Origin: Micromonospora polyrhachis
Lineage (GTDB): Bacteria; Actinomycetota; Actinomycetes; Mycobacteriales; Micromonosporaceae
NCBI RefSeq assembly: GCF_014203835.1
Contig: NZ_JACHJW010000001.1
Span: 4,848,501-4,912,500, forward strand
Direction of reading: 5' to 3'
DNA: 64,000 nt
Shown here one piece after another: positions 35,342 through 45,172 of this stretch. Within the stretch, counting starts at the first letter, position 1, and every line of letters starts with the position of its first letter. A model generated the notes under the pieces. That model did not search any database and was not told the DNA's origin. It saw only the letters and a list, made by a program, of their open reading frames with translations. A program made the translations under genes and the position numbers.

Positions 35342-36073
35342 CTACTTAACCATCCGAATGCTCATCGGGTAGTGGTAAAGCACGCCCTCGTTGGCCTTCA
35401 CACCACCGAGGATCGAGAAGACGACCAGGATGACGAAGGTGATCAGCGGCAGGAAGAACAGCAGACCCAGGGTGCACGTCATGAGGATGGCCGCGATGAT
35501 GTTGGCGATGCCCCAGGTGATCTGGAAGTTCAGCGCCTCCACCGCGTGTGCCCGTACGGTCGGCGACTCGTTTCCTTTGGCCAACATCGCTACGAGTGGG
35601 GCGATGAAGCTCACGAGGATGCCACCGAAGTGGGCGATCAGCACCCAGGTCTTCTCGTCGTTGTTGGCGTAGCCGACCGGGGCTGCAGCCCCGTACGGGC
35701 CGCCGGGCGGGGGGTAGCCACCACTCGGCGGGGGGTATCCGCCGCCCGGTGGCGGATACCCGCCAGCGGGATAGTCCGTCGACGGTGGGATGTCGCCGGG
35801 TGACTGGTACGGCGATGCCGCGTAGGACGGCGACTCGGGAGTGACCCCGTACGGCGCCCCGTACCCGGGCGGCTCGGACGACGGCGGCTCGGACGACGGT
35901 GGTCCGTACGACGGTGGCTCGGACGACGGCGGCTCGGCCGGCGATGTCGCGGATCCGGGGGAGGGAACCTCGCCCGGCATCGAGTAGGACGCGGGGGATG
36001 TGGGGGACGCGGTCGGGTCCGGTGACGGTGCCCCGGAGTTGTTCCCGTCGGAAGGGCGAGGTGGTTCTGTCAT
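35342..36073 (-). CDS. DUF4870 membrane protein with Pro/Ser/Gly-rich N-terminus
   Basis: A 243-residue protein. Residues 1-140 are disordered and built of repeats (SSEPPSYGPP and GGYPPPGGGYPPP types). From about 145 the DUF4870 (Tic20-like) domain begins: WVLIAHFGGILVSFIAPLVAML, then VRAHAVEALNFQITW, and two more membrane helices. The function of the family is unknown. The ATG at 36073 is chosen over a TTG at 36100. It is convergent with hemW and divergent from hrcA. Confidence 0.85.
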   Translation of the reverse strand: MTEPPRPSDGNNSGAPSPDPTASPTSPASYSMPGEVPSPGSATSPAEPPSSEPPSYGPPSSEPPSSEPPGYGAPYGVTPESPSYAASPYQSPGDIPPSTDYPAGGYPPPGGGYPPPSGGYPPPGGPYGAAAPVGYANNDEKTWVLIAHFGGILVSFIAPLVAMLAKGNESPTVRAHAVEALNFQITWGIANIIAAILMTCTLGLLFFLPLITFVILVVFSILGGVKANEGVLYHYPMSIRMVK

Positions 36074-36202
36074 GAAACTCACGCTAAGGGGCGAGTACAA
36101 GGGGCACTAGACCGGTACCAGACAGTTTTCCGAACAACTGGTGAGGAAGTTTCCGAACCACGGGCCAGAAAGCTCTAAGTGATCATCGCGAGGTGGTGGA
36201 AC

Positions 36203-36240
36203 TTGGCCGTAGACTGGCACTCGCTAGAGTCGAGTGCCAA
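36203..36240 (+). promoter_or_regulatory. CIRCE operator and promoter of hrcA
   Basis: CTGGCACTC (36214-36222), a 9-bp spacer and GAGTGCCAA (36232-36240) form the CIRCE inverted repeat bound by HrcA. One arm base departs from the TTGGCACTC form. A promoter TTGGCC (36203-36208) with TAGAGT (36225-36230) at 16 bp overlaps it, so bound HrcA would block transcription of hrcA-dnaJ. Confidence 0.85.
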
Positions 36241-36286
36241 GCCGCCGGATCGGCGGCTGACGAGGCGTAGCCGGTAGGAGGTGCAG

Positions 36287-37312
36287 ATGGGTCTCGATGA
36301 CCGCAAGCTCGACGTGCTTCGGGCGATCGTCGAGGACTACGTCGTAACCCAGGAGCCGGTCGGCAGCAAGGCGCTCGTCGAGCGGCATCAGCTCGGGGTC
36401 TCCCCGGCCACGGTGCGTAACGACATGGCGGTGCTGGAGGAGGAGGGCTACATCCGGCAGCCGCACACCAGTGCCGGGCGGGTGCCCACCGATCGCGGCT
36501 ACCGGCTGTTCGTAGACCGGCTTTCCCGGGTCAAGCCGCTCACCCCGGCCGAGCGTCGGGCGATCGAACGGTTCCTGGTGGGCGCGGTCGATCTCGACGA
36601 TGTGGTGCACCGTACGGTCCGGCTGCTCGCGCAGCTGACCCGTCAGGTCGCCGTCGTGCAGTACCCGAGTCTGGCGCGCTCGTCGGTCCGACACCTGGAA
36701 CTGGTACCGATCTCGACGACCCGGCTCATGGTCGTCATGATCGCCGACACCGGGCGGGTCGAGCAGCGTCTGGTCGAGCTGCCCGCCCCGATGCCGGCCG
36801 AGGATGTCACGGACCTGCGTCGCCTGGTCAACGAGAAACTGGTGGGTAGTCGGCTGGCCGACACCCCACCGCTGGTCCAGGCCCTGGTCGAGGAGGTGGC
36901 CCCGCACCTGCGCGGTGGCATGACCACCCTCTCCACCGTGCTGCTGGAGACGCTCGTCGAGCGCCACGAGGAGCGGATCGCGCTGGCCGGTACGGCCAAC
37001 CTCACCCGAGGTGGCCTGCTCGACTTCCAAGGCTCCCTGCGTCCGATCCTCGAAGCCCTGGAGGAGGAGGTCGTGCTGCTCAAACTGATCGGCGAGGCCG
37101 AGCCCAGCAGCACGCTACGGGTCCGGATCGGTGACGAGAACGAGATCGACAATCTACGCTCGACCTCGGTGGTGAGCACCGGATACGGTCCGGGCGCCAC
37201 CATCGTGGGTGGCCTGGGCGTACTCGGCCCGACCCGGATGGACTACCCCGGCACCATCGCCACCGTGCGCGCCGTGGCACGCTACGTTGGCGACCTGTTG
37301 GCGCAGAATTGA
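36287..37312 (+). CDS. hrcA: Heat-inducible transcription repressor HrcA
   Basis: A 341-residue HrcA. The winged-helix DNA-binding part is at the N-terminus ([20 protein letters not shown] and [19 protein letters not shown]), followed by the GAF-like dimer domain with GGMTTLS-type and [20 protein letters not shown] segments. It represses chaperone genes through the CIRCE site, and an intact CIRCE lies 47 bp upstream. The ATG at 36287 has AGGAGG directly ahead; GTG at 36281 is also in frame. Confidence 0.96.
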   Translation: MGLDDRKLDVLRAIVEDYVVTQEPVGSKALVERHQLGVSPATVRNDMAVLEEEGYIRQPHTSAGRVPTDRGYRLFVDRLSRVKPLTPAERRAIERFLVGAVDLDDVVHRTVRLLAQLTRQVAVVQYPSLARSSVRHLELVPISTTRLMVVMIADTGRVEQRLVELPAPMPAEDVTDLRRLVNEKLVGSRLADTPPLVQALVEEVAPHLRGGMTTLSTVLLETLVERHEERIALAGTANLTRGGLLDFQGSLRPILEALEEEVVLLKLIGEAEPSSTLRVRIGDENEIDNLRSTSVVSTGYGPGATIVGGLGVLGPTRMDYPGTIATVRAVARYVGDLLAQN

Positions 37313-37401
37313 CCACAGATTCGCATTGACCCCGACTCCGACTCCGACCTGGGACGACCGGCGGACGGCAACGCGAGACAGACATGAGGACACGGAACGC
37401 A

Positions 37402-38538
37402 GTGGCCAAGGACTACTACGGGATTCTCGGCGTCAACCGGGACGCCTCCGACGACGAGATCAAGCGTGCCTACCGTAAGCTCGCGCGCCAATACCACCCG
37501 GACGTCAATCCGGACCCGGAGGCGCACGAGAAGTTCAAGGACATCAACGCCGCCTACGAGGTTCTCTCCGACGACCAGAAGCGGCAGATCGTCGACCTGG
37601 GGGGCGACCCCCTGGCTCCGGGCGGCGGAGGTGCCGGACCCGGCGGAGCAGCAGGCCCGTTCGTCGGGTTCCAGGACATCATGGACGCCTTCTTCGGGGC
37701 GGCCGGCGGCGCGAGCCGCGGCCCCCGGTCCCGGACCAGGCCAGGCTCCGACGCGATAATCCGGCTCGAACTCGACCTGCACGAGACGGCCTTCGGGATC
37801 GAGGCGCCGATCACGGTCGACACCGCGATCCTCTGCACCACCTGCTCCGGCGCGGGTACGGCGGCCGGCACCCACCTGGCCACCTGTGAAGCCTGTGGCG
37901 GCCGGGGCGAGGTGCAGTCGGTGCAGCGCACCTTCCTTGGTCAGGTCGTCTCGGCCCGCCCCTGCACGGTGTGCCAGGGCTACGGCACGACCATCCCGAG
38001 CCCCTGCCCCACCTGCGCCGGTGACGGTCGGGTCCGTACCCGTCGCTCGCTGACCGTCAAGATCCCCGCCGGGGTCGAGGACGGCATGCGGATCCGGCTC
38101 GCCCAGCAGGGAGAGGTGGGTCCGGGCGGCGGCACCGCCGGTGACCTCTACGTCGAGATCCACGAGCGCCCCCACGACGTCTACTCCCGCAAGGGCGACG
38201 ACCTGCACTGCCGGGTGACCGTGCCGATGACCGCGGCGGCGCTCGGCACCCGGCTGACCATCAAGACGCTGGACAGCGAGGAGACGGTCGACGTCAAGGC
38301 CGGCACCCAGCCCGGCAGTACCCTGCGGCTACGTGCCCGGGGCGTGCCCCACCTGCGCGGCACCGGACGTGGCGACCTGTTCGTGCACCTCGACGTGCGT
38401 ACCCCCACCAAGCTCGACGCCGATCAGGAGCGGATGCTGCGCGAGTTCGCCAAGACCCGGGGCGAGGAGGTCGCCGAGCTCAGCAAGCAGGGCGGCTTCT
38501 TCTCCCGGATGCGGGACGCCTTCAACGGCCACGGCTGA
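37402..38538 (+). CDS. dnaJ: Chaperone DnaJ (DnaJ2 type)
   Basis: A 378-residue DnaJ co-chaperone. The J domain with HPD ([11 protein letters not shown]) occupies the first 70 residues. A Gly-rich linker follows, then four zinc-binding repeats ([32 protein letters not shown]) and the substrate-binding C-terminal domains. It stimulates DnaK. This is the hrcA-linked DnaJ2 of actinobacteria, under CIRCE control. The GTG at 37402 ([11 protein letters not shown]) is the family start; ATG at 37384 would add six residues. Confidence 0.96.
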   Translation: MAKDYYGILGVNRDASDDEIKRAYRKLARQYHPDVNPDPEAHEKFKDINAAYEVLSDDQKRQIVDLGGDPLAPGGGGAGPGGAAGPFVGFQDIMDAFFGAAGGASRGPRSRTRPGSDAIIRLELDLHETAFGIEAPITVDTAILCTTCSGAGTAAGTHLATCEACGGRGEVQSVQRTFLGQVVSARPCTVCQGYGTTIPSPCPTCAGDGRVRTRRSLTVKIPAGVEDGMRIRLAQQGEVGPGGGTAGDLYVEIHERPHDVYSRKGDDLHCRVTVPMTAAALGTRLTIKTLDSEETVDVKAGTQPGSTLRLRARGVPHLRGTGRGDLFVHLDVRTPTKLDADQERMLREFAKTRGEEVAELSKQGGFFSRMRDAFNGHG

Positions 38539-38544
38539 TCCCCG

Positions 38545-39279
38545 GTGAGCGAACCGCTGTTCCTGGTCGAGTCACTGCCGTCCGGCGACACGCTGACCCT
38601 CACCGGCCCGGAGGGGCACCACGCCGCGACGGTACAGCGGCTCCGTGCCGGTGAGCGGCTGTTGCTGGCCGACGGGCAGGGGGGCATCGCCTCCGCCGTG
38701 GTCACCGCCGTCGGCCGGGGCACCCTCGACCTGACGGTCACCTCTCGGGAGTACGTCGCCGCCGCCGATCCCCGGCTCGTCGTCGTGCAGGGGATCGCCA
38801 AGGGCGACCGGGGGGAACTGGCCGTACAGGCGATGACCGAGGTGGGGGTCGACGAGATCGTGCCCTGGGCGGCGGCCCGCTCGGTGACGCAGTGGCGGGG
38901 TGAGCGGGGGGCACGGTCCCGGGACAAGTGGGTGGCGACCGCCCGGGAGGCAGCCAAGCAGGCGCGACGCGCCTGGCTACCGGTGGTCGCCGGAGCCCCG
39001 GACGAGTCCACGAACACCGTGGCCCGCCGGATCGGCGCGGCGGGGGCCGGTCTGGTGTTGCACGAGGAGGCGGAGACCCCGCTGTCCACGGTGCCCCTGC
39101 CGGCGACCGGTGACATCGTGCTGGTCGTCGGGCCCGAGGGCGGGATCGCGCCGACCGAGCTGGCCGCGCTGGAAGCCGCCGGCGGGGTGCCGGTACGACT
39201 CGGCACGCAGGTGCTGCGTACCTCCACCGCCGGGGTTGCCGCGCTCGCCGTACTCTCCGCCCGCCTCGGGCGTTGGTGA
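38545..39279 (+). CDS. rsmE: 16S rRNA (uracil1498-N3)-methyltransferase
   Basis: A 244-residue SPOUT-class methyltransferase. A PUA-like N-terminal part (TGPEGHHAATVQRLRAGE) precedes the knotted catalytic domain with VVGPEGGIAPTELAALEAAG and LGTQVLRTSTAGVAALAVLS, the SAM-binding knot. It methylates U1498 of 16S rRNA. The start is GTG at 38545, seven bases after the dnaJ stop, so it sits in the hrcA operon as in mycobacteria. Confidence 0.95.
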   Translation: MSEPLFLVESLPSGDTLTLTGPEGHHAATVQRLRAGERLLLADGQGGIASAVVTAVGRGTLDLTVTSREYVAAADPRLVVVQGIAKGDRGELAVQAMTEVGVDEIVPWAAARSVTQWRGERGARSRDKWVATAREAAKQARRAWLPVVAGAPDESTNTVARRIGAAGAGLVLHEEAETPLSTVPLPATGDIVLVVGPEGGIAPTELAALEAAGGVPVRLGTQVLRTSTAGVAALAVLSARLGRW

Positions 39280-39342
39280 CGCCACCTATCGAGCCGGTCG
39301 GGGTGGGTTCCTGCCGGGTGCCCGGCGGCGTATCGGCATAAC

Positions 39343-39705
39343 ATGCGACGGATGAAGACCGACTGCCTGTTCTGTCGCATCGTCACCGGCGAGATCCCGG
39401 CGACCGTGGTCCGGGAGACCGACACGACCCTCGCCTTTCGTGACATCAACCCGAAGGCCCCGGTACACGTCCTGGTGATTCCGAAGGAGCACTACGTGGA
39501 CGTGGCCACCCTGGCCCAGGCGGACCCGAAGCTGGCCGGCGAGGTGCTGGAGACCGCTGCCAACGTGGCCGAACACGAGGGCCTGCTGGTCGACGGCTTC
39601 CGCCTGATGTTCAACACCGGCGAGTACGGCGGCCAGGAGGTGCCGCACGCGCACGCCCACGTGCTCGGCGGGGCGCCGTTGGGCCCGATGCTCGCCCCCC
39701 GCTGA
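39343..39705 (+). CDS. HIT family protein (HINT-like)
   Basis: A 120-residue histidine-triad protein. The triad is HAHAHVLGG near residue 107, with DCLFCRIVTGEIPA at the start, the HINT branch signature. HINT proteins hydrolyse nucleoside phosphoramidates such as AMP-lysine. Starts at 39343 and 39352 are both possible, the second giving MKTDCLFCRI. A palindromic repetitive element begins 4 bases after its stop. Confidence 0.92.
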   Translation: MRRMKTDCLFCRIVTGEIPATVVRETDTTLAFRDINPKAPVHVLVIPKEHYVDVATLAQADPKLAGEVLETAANVAEHEGLLVDGFRLMFNTGEYGGQEVPHAHAHVLGGAPLGPMLAPR

Positions 39706-39708
39706 GGT

Positions 39709-39763
39709 GTGGGGAAGGGCCCCTTCCAAGGCGAGAACGCTAGGTGGGGACCTTCCTTTCCCC
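39709..39763. repeat. Dispersed palindromic element, copy 2
   Basis: It begins GGGGAAGGGCCCCTTC (39711-39726), followed by GCGAGAA (39731-39737) and a pyrimidine-rich right end CCTTCCTTTCCCC (39751-39763) that can pair with the left end. The order and spacing match the element at 8525-8580. It lies between the HIT gene and the serine hydrolase gene. Confidence 0.7.
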
Positions 39764-39826
39764 AGGAGGATCGGTGCGATGATCTTGCGCGGGGGAGTGG
39801 GCATGCGAGGCGCGATGGGAGGACGG

Positions 39827-41209
39827 ATGACCGAGGTGAGCCGACGGCTGGAGCGGATGACCCGACAGGTGCAGGTGGAGGCGCGGGTACCGGCGCTCTC
39901 CGTGGCGCTGCACCGGGCCGATCGCCCGCTGTGGAACTGCACCGTGGGCGGTACGGGAAACGACACCCCGTTGACCGAGGCGAGCCGGTTCCGGATCGGT
40001 TCGGTGACCAAGACCTTCACGGCCGTACTGGTGATGCAGTGCCGGGACGAGGGCCTGCTCGATCTCGACGATCCGATCGGTGCCCACCTCGACGTGCCGG
40101 CGCACCGCGAGCTGACCCTACGCCGGCTGCTGTCGCACACCGCCGGTCTCCAGCGGGAGCCCCACGGTGACGTGTGGGACAACCTGGACGCGCCGGACGT
40201 CGACCGGCTCATCGCCGACCTGGTACGCGCGGAGCGGGTGCTGCCGCCGGGCCGTCGCTACCACTACTCCAACCTGGGCCTGGCCCTGCTGGGTCACGCC
40301 GTGGGCCGGTTGCGGGGCGGCACCTGGGCCGAGGTGTTGGCCGACCGGGTGTTGCGCCCGCTCGGCCTGTCGGCGACCAGCGTCGAGCCGGGGCCGACCG
40401 CGGTGACCGGATTCCTGGTGGACGCCTATTCCGACCATGCCCGGCCCGAGCCGCCGACCGATTTCGGCGCGGTGGCCCCGGCGGCGCAGCTCTGGAGCAC
40501 CGCGTCGGACATGGCTCGCTGGGCCGCCTTCCTGGCCGACCCGGCTGTGGTCGATCCGACGGGTGCCGTACTGCGGTCTGGCAATCTGGACGAGATGCGC
40601 TGGCCGTTGACCACCACCGACGAGACGCTCTGGAGCACTGGTTTCGGGCTGGGGTTGATTCTGCTGCCGCAGGGCGACCGGGTCGTGCACGTCGGACACG
40701 ACGGGGCGATGCCGGGCTTCCTGTCGGCCGTCTACGGCCGCCGGGGTGGCGCTGACACGCCGGGCGCGATGGGGTGTGCGGTACTGGCGTCCTCCGGCAC
40801 CGCCACCGCGATCATGGAGCTGCCCCATCGGCTGCTGGCCGCCGCCGTGGCCGATGACCCGGCCGAGATCGTGGCCTGGGCTCCCGGTGACCCCGCGCCG
40901 GAACCGTACCGTGGTGTGCTCGGCCGCTGGTGGGGTGAGGGATTCGAGTACGTCTTCTCGTGGCGCGACGGTGTGCTGCGGGCCCGGGGGGCGGACGATG
41001 CGGCTGGTCGGCCACCAGCCGTCTTCGTTCCGTTGCCCGACCAGCCGGACGTGCTGCGTACCGTCTCCGGCCGGGAGGTTGGCGAGTTGCTGCGGCTGAC
41101 CCGGGACGAGCGCGGCGCGGTGGTCCGGATGCACTGGGCGACCTATCGGTTCACCCGTAACCAGGAGACCTTCGACGGCTACGACTTCCGCCGTTCGGAC
41201 GCGTCCTGA
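39827..41209 (+). CDS. Serine hydrolase of the beta-lactamase/DD-peptidase class C fold
   Basis: A 460-residue protein with the SxxK motif in GSVTKTFTAVLV (residue about 50-60), YSN (YHYSNLGLALLG) and a C-terminal HVGHDGAM (HxG). It belongs to the AmpC/esterase EstB-like family. After residue about 350 comes an extra beta-rich domain. There is no signal peptide, so it probably works in the cytoplasm as a peptidase or esterase rather than as a resistance enzyme. The ATG at 39827 has GGGAGG upstream; ATG at 39779 with AGGAGG at 9 bases is an equally good start giving 16 more residues. Confidence 0.82.
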   Translation: MTEVSRRLERMTRQVQVEARVPALSVALHRADRPLWNCTVGGTGNDTPLTEASRFRIGSVTKTFTAVLVMQCRDEGLLDLDDPIGAHLDVPAHRELTLRRLLSHTAGLQREPHGDVWDNLDAPDVDRLIADLVRAERVLPPGRRYHYSNLGLALLGHAVGRLRGGTWAEVLADRVLRPLGLSATSVEPGPTAVTGFLVDAYSDHARPEPPTDFGAVAPAAQLWSTASDMARWAAFLADPAVVDPTGAVLRSGNLDEMRWPLTTTDETLWSTGFGLGLILLPQGDRVVHVGHDGAMPGFLSAVYGRRGGADTPGAMGCAVLASSGTATAIMELPHRLLAAAVADDPAEIVAWAPGDPAPEPYRGVLGRWWGEGFEYVFSWRDGVLRARGADDAAGRPPAVFVPLPDQPDVLRTVSGREVGELLRLTRDERGAVVRMHWATYRFTRNQETFDGYDFRRSDAS

Positions 41210-41226
41210 CTGGCCCTTACTAAGAC

Positions 41227-41270
41227 GGATATTCCGAGCGGCCAGATTGTGGCGGACATTCCGAGCGGCC
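41227..41270. repeat. 27-bp spaced direct repeat before a terminator
   Basis: GGATATTCCGAGCGGCC (41227-41243) recurs as GGACATTCCGAGCGGCC (41254-41270). The second copy leads into the left arm of the terminator hairpin. Confidence 0.75.
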
Positions 41271-41298
41271 GGCGCGGTGGGATACCGCGCCGGCCGCT
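41264..41298. terminator. Bidirectional terminator
   Basis: AGCGGCCGGCGCGGT (41264-41278), a 5-nt loop, and ACCGCGCCGGCCGCT (41284-41298) form a perfect 15-bp stem between the convergent serine hydrolase and snapalysin genes. Confidence 0.85.
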
Positions 41299-41310
41299 GT
41301 CGGACTGGGG

Positions 41311-41880
41311 CTAGCCGACGGGCAGCACGGTCGGTGCCGGCCAGCTGCCCTGGAACACGTGCGTCGCGTCGCCACGGCTGGGGGCGAAGCCGAAGAGCTG
41401 GTCGACCCGGGACGCCTCGCCGCTGCTCGGGTACGGGTTGGTGCAGCTGGTGCCGGCGCTGCCGCCGGACATCAACAGGGCGCAGTTGCCGTTGTAGTTG
41501 TCGGGCAGGCCGAGGATGTGCCCGATCTCGTGGGTCATGATCCGTAGCGGGCTGTACTGCTGGGCCTGCTGGGTGTCGATGTAGACCCGGCCGTTGCCGA
41601 GGCTGGTACGGACGGCGTACGAGCCGCCGCCGGTGATCTGGTAGATCCGCAGGTTCGACCCGCACTGGGAGAGCGTCACGTTCGAGGTCGCGTTGTTCCA
41701 GATCGAGGCGGCCTGGTTCGCGATGCCGGCGAAGCTACCGGCCTGGCTGGTGTTGTAGCAGACCGTGGCGGCCAGGGAGGTGGCGGCGGCCGGGGCCGCG
41801 CTGACGAAGGGGGCACCGATCGCCGCCACCGCGCCGGCCAGGAGTCCGGCCAGGAGTCGGGTGACTTTCCGAGGGGACAT
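41311..41880 (-). CDS. Secreted snapalysin-family metalloprotease
   Basis: A 189-residue secreted protein. A signal peptide (basic start, then LLAGLLAGAVAAIGAPFVSA) is followed by a small protease domain. The zinc motif HEIGHILGLPD (H117, E118, H121, D127) is the HExxHxxGxxD form of peptidase family M7, and the GTSCTNPYPSSGEASRVDQLF segment near the end also fits snapalysin. In Streptomyces the gene is often controlled by a divergent LysR regulator; none is present here. The ATG at 41880 has GGAG six bases ahead. Confidence 0.92.
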   Translation of the reverse strand: MSPRKVTRLLAGLLAGAVAAIGAPFVSAAPAAATSLAATVCYNTSQAGSFAGIANQAASIWNNATSNVTLSQCGSNLRIYQITGGGSYAVRTSLGNGRVYIDTQQAQQYSPLRIMTHEIGHILGLPDNYNGNCALLMSGGSAGTSCTNPYPSSGEASRVDQLFGFAPSRGDATHVFQGSWPAPTVLPVG

Positions 41881-42243
41881 GGCTCACTCCACTGGGAGAC
41901 ATGGACGGGGACGGCCTATTCTTAAAGATAGAAATGTTTCGATACAAGCTTCGTCAGCCATGTGCAGAATGATGCAAAATGGGCCTACTGCGCCAATATC
42001 GCCTTTTCTCGGTGGTCCGATCAGCGTCGAACTCAGGGCACTACCGCTCTCCTGCCGCCGGGTGCCGCCCGGCGGGCGAGTCATCGCCTGCGGCGGGTGG
42101 GCGACGCTCGCCGAAGGCGACGGAAATGGGCGGGGTGCGCACGGCGTTGACCCGATACGATGGCAGCAACGTTCGCACGTCCCACCAGCAGGGCGGGACA
42201 CCTAGATCGAGAGCAGGTGGCGTAGGGCCCACGGGCCCGACCT
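41881..42243. other. Intergenic region between snapalysin and phoH
   Basis: No gene is seen in these 363 bp. The part at 41917-41950 is strikingly AT-rich for this genome. On the minus strand it offers a -35 TTGTAT and, 17 bp on, a -10-like TAAGAA, a plausible promoter for the protease. Around 41960-41985 the motif TGCA recurs within an AT-rich stretch. The right half is ordinary GC-rich sequence leading to phoH. Confidence 0.5.
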
Positions 42244-43296
42244 ATGACCGGTACACCGCCTCCCGGGCAGGCCCGGGTGCAGACCAGGATCACGGTTCCT
42301 GACTCGAAGATCATGGTGAACCTGCTCGGCGCGGGAGATGAGATCCTCCGACTCGTCGAGCGCTCGATCAACAGCGATGTGCACGTACGGGGCAACGAGA
42401 TCACCATCACCGGTGTCCCGGCTGACAACGCGCTCGCGGAGCGGCTCTTCACCGAATTGCTCGAACTGATCGAAAAGGGCGAGACACTGACCAGCGACGC
42501 CGTCCGGCGCACCGTCGGGATGCTCGAACAGGGCACCACCGAGCGGCCCGCCGAGGTTCTGACCCTCAACATCCTCTCCCGTCGGGGCCGGACCATCCGT
42601 CCCAAGACCCTCGGGCAGAAGCGGTACGTCGACGCGATCGACGCGCACACCATCGTCTTCGGCATCGGCCCCGCCGGCACCGGCAAGACCTACCTGGCGA
42701 TGGCCAAGGCCGTGCAGGCCCTACAGGCCAAGCAGGTCAACCGGATCATCCTGACCCGGCCGGCGGTCGAGGCGGGGGAGCGGCTGGGCTTCCTGCCCGG
42801 CACGCTCAACGAGAAGATCGACCCCTACCTGCGCCCGCTCTACGACGCGCTACACGACATGCTCGACCCGGACTCCATCCCGAAACTGATGGCGGCCGGC
42901 ACGATCGAGGTGGCACCGCTGGCCTACATGCGGGGTCGCACGCTCAACGACGCCTTCATCATCCTCGACGAGGCGCAGAACACCACCCCCGAGCAGATGA
43001 AGATGTTCCTGACCAGGCTAGGCTTCGGTTCCAAGATCGTGGTCACCGGGGACGTCACCCAGGTCGACCTGCCTGGCGGGACGACCAGCGGTCTGCGGAT
43101 GGTGCGTGACATCCTCCAGGGTGTGGAGGATGTGCACTTCGCTCAGCTCTCCAGCACCGACGTGGTCCGCCACCGGCTGGTCAGCGACATCGTCGACGCG
43201 TACGCCCGCTGGGATGCCGAGCGGGAGGCGCAACAGGGCGTACACGCCGTGCCCGGTCGTACCGCACAAAGCGGCCGAGCCGGCCGTCGTCGCTAA
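42244..43296 (+). CDS. phoH: PhoH-like ATPase
   Basis: A 350-residue PhoH/YbeZ-type protein. An N-terminal KH-like segment precedes the ATPase domain with Walker A GPAGTGKT near residues 142-149 and Walker [10 protein letters not shown] near 238. The [17 protein letters not shown] and GLRMVRDIL segments are typical. YbeZ works with YbeY, which is encoded immediately downstream, in rRNA maturation and ribosome quality control. The basic tail (GRAGRRR) fits RNA binding. Confidence 0.94.
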   Translation: MTGTPPPGQARVQTRITVPDSKIMVNLLGAGDEILRLVERSINSDVHVRGNEITITGVPADNALAERLFTELLELIEKGETLTSDAVRRTVGMLEQGTTERPAEVLTLNILSRRGRTIRPKTLGQKRYVDAIDAHTIVFGIGPAGTGKTYLAMAKAVQALQAKQVNRIILTRPAVEAGERLGFLPGTLNEKIDPYLRPLYDALHDMLDPDSIPKLMAAGTIEVAPLAYMRGRTLNDAFIILDEAQNTTPEQMKMFLTRLGFGSKIVVTGDVTQVDLPGGTTSGLRMVRDILQGVEDVHFAQLSSTDVVRHRLVSDIVDAYARWDAEREAQQGVHAVPGRTAQSGRAGRRR

Positions 43297-43313
43297 GTCA
43301 ACAGGGGAAGCAG

Positions 43314-43781
43314 TTGTCCATCGAGATCACTAACGAGTCGGGTGTCCAGGTCGACACCGACGCCATCCTCGCCGTGGCCCGGCACGCCCTCGACGAGATG
43401 GGCGTCAACCCACTCGCCGAGCTGTCGGTGCTGCTCGTCGACATCGAGTACATGACCGAACTCAACCACCGGTGGATGGGCGGGGACGGGCCGACCGACG
43501 TACTCGCCTTCCCGATGGACGAGGGCAGCATCGACCACGGTCCGGGCGAGGTCAACGGAGCCGAACCGGCGTTGCTCGGTGACATCGTGCTCTGCCCTGA
43601 GGTGGCCGCCAAGCAGGCTGCCACCGCTGGTCACACGCCCGCCGACGAGCTGCAACTGCTGACCGTGCACGGGGTTCTGCACCTGTTGGGTTACGACCAC
43701 GCCGAGCCGGAGGAGGAGCGGGAGATGTTCGAGCTGCAGGCTCGCCTGCTGTCCGGTTGGCGGGCAGCGCGAGCACAGTGA
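43314..43781 (+). CDS. ybeY: Endoribonuclease YbeY
   Basis: A 155-residue YbeY with the zinc site [11 protein letters not shown] (H119, H123, H129) and the DVLAFPMDE segment. It takes part in 16S rRNA 3'-end maturation. The start is TTG at 43314, with GGGGAAG ahead; no ATG or GTG fits the conserved [10 protein letters not shown] start. Its stop overlaps the first base of the next start (TGATG), so translation is coupled. Confidence 0.95.
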   Translation: MSIEITNESGVQVDTDAILAVARHALDEMGVNPLAELSVLLVDIEYMTELNHRWMGGDGPTDVLAFPMDEGSIDHGPGEVNGAEPALLGDIVLCPEVAAKQAATAGHTPADELQLLTVHGVLHLLGYDHAEPEEEREMFELQARLLSGWRAARAQ

Positions 43782-45172
43782 TGCCCGCCCACTTAGCCGC
43801 CGCCGGCGTTCCCGCCGGCCTGCCGGATCTGCAACTGTTGTTCAGCGCAGCGGGGCTGGTGGTACTCGCCGGCATTTTCGCCATGACCGAGGCCGCCCTG
43901 GCCGTCGTCTCGCCGGCCCGCGCCGCCGAGTTCGCCCGGGATGGCGTACGAGGTGCCCGAGCCCTCCAACTCGTCGCTGGTGACGTGGTCCGCCACCTCA
44001 ACCTGCTCCTGCTGGTACGTCTGCTCTGCGAGCTGACCGCCACCACCCTGGTCGCCCTGGTCGCTGTCGACACGTTCGGTGCTGGCTGGACGGCGGCGCT
44101 GGTCACGGCCGGTGCGATGACGGTGATCAGTTTCGTGGTCGTCGGTGTCGGTCCGCGTACCATCGGCCGACAGCATGCCTACGCCGTCGGCCGGACGACC
44201 GCACCCCTGGTCCGGTGGTTGGGGCGGGCGCTCAACCCGCTCGCCTCGCTGCTGATCCTGATCGGTAACGCGGTCACCCCGGGACGGGGCTTCCGCGAAG
44301 GCCCCTTCGCCACCCAGGTCGAGCTGCGGGAGCTGGTCGACCTGGCCGAGCAGCGAGGGGTCGTCGAGCACGGCGAACGGCAGATGATCCAATCGGTCTT
44401 CGCGCTCGGTAACACGATCGTCCGCGAGGTGATGGTGCCACGCACCGAGATGGTGTGGATCGAGGCGCACAAGCGGACCCACCAGGCGTTGACGCTGTTC
44501 ATGCGCTCCGGTTTCTCCCGTATCCCGGTGATCGGTGAGAGCGTCGACGACGTGCTCGGTGTCCTCTACCTCAAGGACCTGATCCGCCGGGTCCAGGGCG
44601 CCCCACCCGGTGCCGACGACCCGCCGGTCTCCGAGCTGATGCGCCCGGCGACCTTCGTACCCGAGTCCAAGCCGGTCGACGACCTGCTCTCCGAGATGCA
44701 GGCGGCCCGGACCCACCTGGTGATCGTGGTCGACGAGTACGGCGGCACGGGTGGCCTGGTCACGATCGAGGACATCCTGGAGGAGATCGTCGGCGAGATC
44801 ACCGACGAGTACGACGTGGAGCGCCCCCCGGTGGAGCACCTCGACGACGGCAGCGTCCGGGTCACCGCCCGGCTGCCCGTGGAGGATCTGGGCGAGCTGT
44901 TCGACGTGGAACTCGCCGATGACGAGGTGGACACCGTCGGCGGCCTGCTCGCCCAGTCGCTCGGCCGGGTACCCATCCCCGGCGCCCAGGCCGAGGTGGC
45001 CGGACTCCGGCTGATCGCCGAGGGCACCACCGGCCGACGCAACCGGATCGATTCGGTGCTGGTGCACCGGGTGGAGCCGATCGATGAGAACGACCGAGCG
45101 GGCCGTGCTGACCGGCCGGACTCGCGCGGTAACCAGAGCCGGTCCGAGGAGAGGCAACCCGCTGATGCCTGA
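43781..45172 (+). CDS. CNNM/CorC-type membrane protein with CBS pair
   Basis: A 463-residue protein of the hemolysin C/CNNM family. The N-terminal DUF21 membrane domain (to about residue 180) has several helices. Two CBS domains follow (REVMVPRTEMVWIEAH and SRIPVIGESVDDVLGVLYLK; then LVIVVDEYGGTGGLVTIEDI), and a CorC_HlyC C-terminal domain comes last. The family handles magnesium or other divalent cations. It directly follows ybeY, as in mycobacteria, and overlaps the next gene by 8 bp. Confidence 0.9.
   Translation: MPAHLAAAGVPAGLPDLQLLFSAAGLVVLAGIFAMTEAALAVVSPARAAEFARDGVRGARALQLVAGDVVRHLNLLLLVRLLCELTATTLVALVAVDTFGAGWTAALVTAGAMTVISFVVVGVGPRTIGRQHAYAVGRTTAPLVRWLGRALNPLASLLILIGNAVTPGRGFREGPFATQVELRELVDLAEQRGVVEHGERQMIQSVFALGNTIVREVMVPRTEMVWIEAHKRTHQALTLFMRSGFSRIPVIGESVDDVLGVLYLKDLIRRVQGAPPGADDPPVSELMRPATFVPESKPVDDLLSEMQAARTHLVIVVDEYGGTGGLVTIEDILEEIVGEITDEYDVERPPVEHLDDGSVRVTARLPVEDLGELFDVELADDEVDTVGGLLAQSLGRVPIPGAQAEVAGLRLIAEGTTGRRNRIDSVLVHRVEPIDENDRAGRADRPDSRGNQSRSEERQPADA

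Noticed and set aside
39827-41209. Antibiotic-resistance beta-lactamase
   Set aside because: There is no signal peptide, and the class C-like fold with an extra domain fits esterase/peptidase relatives; resistance cannot be claimed.
40118-41665. 515-codon frame antisense to the serine hydrolase
   Set aside because: It spans the bidirectional terminator and the snapalysin gene, and has no homology-like segments.
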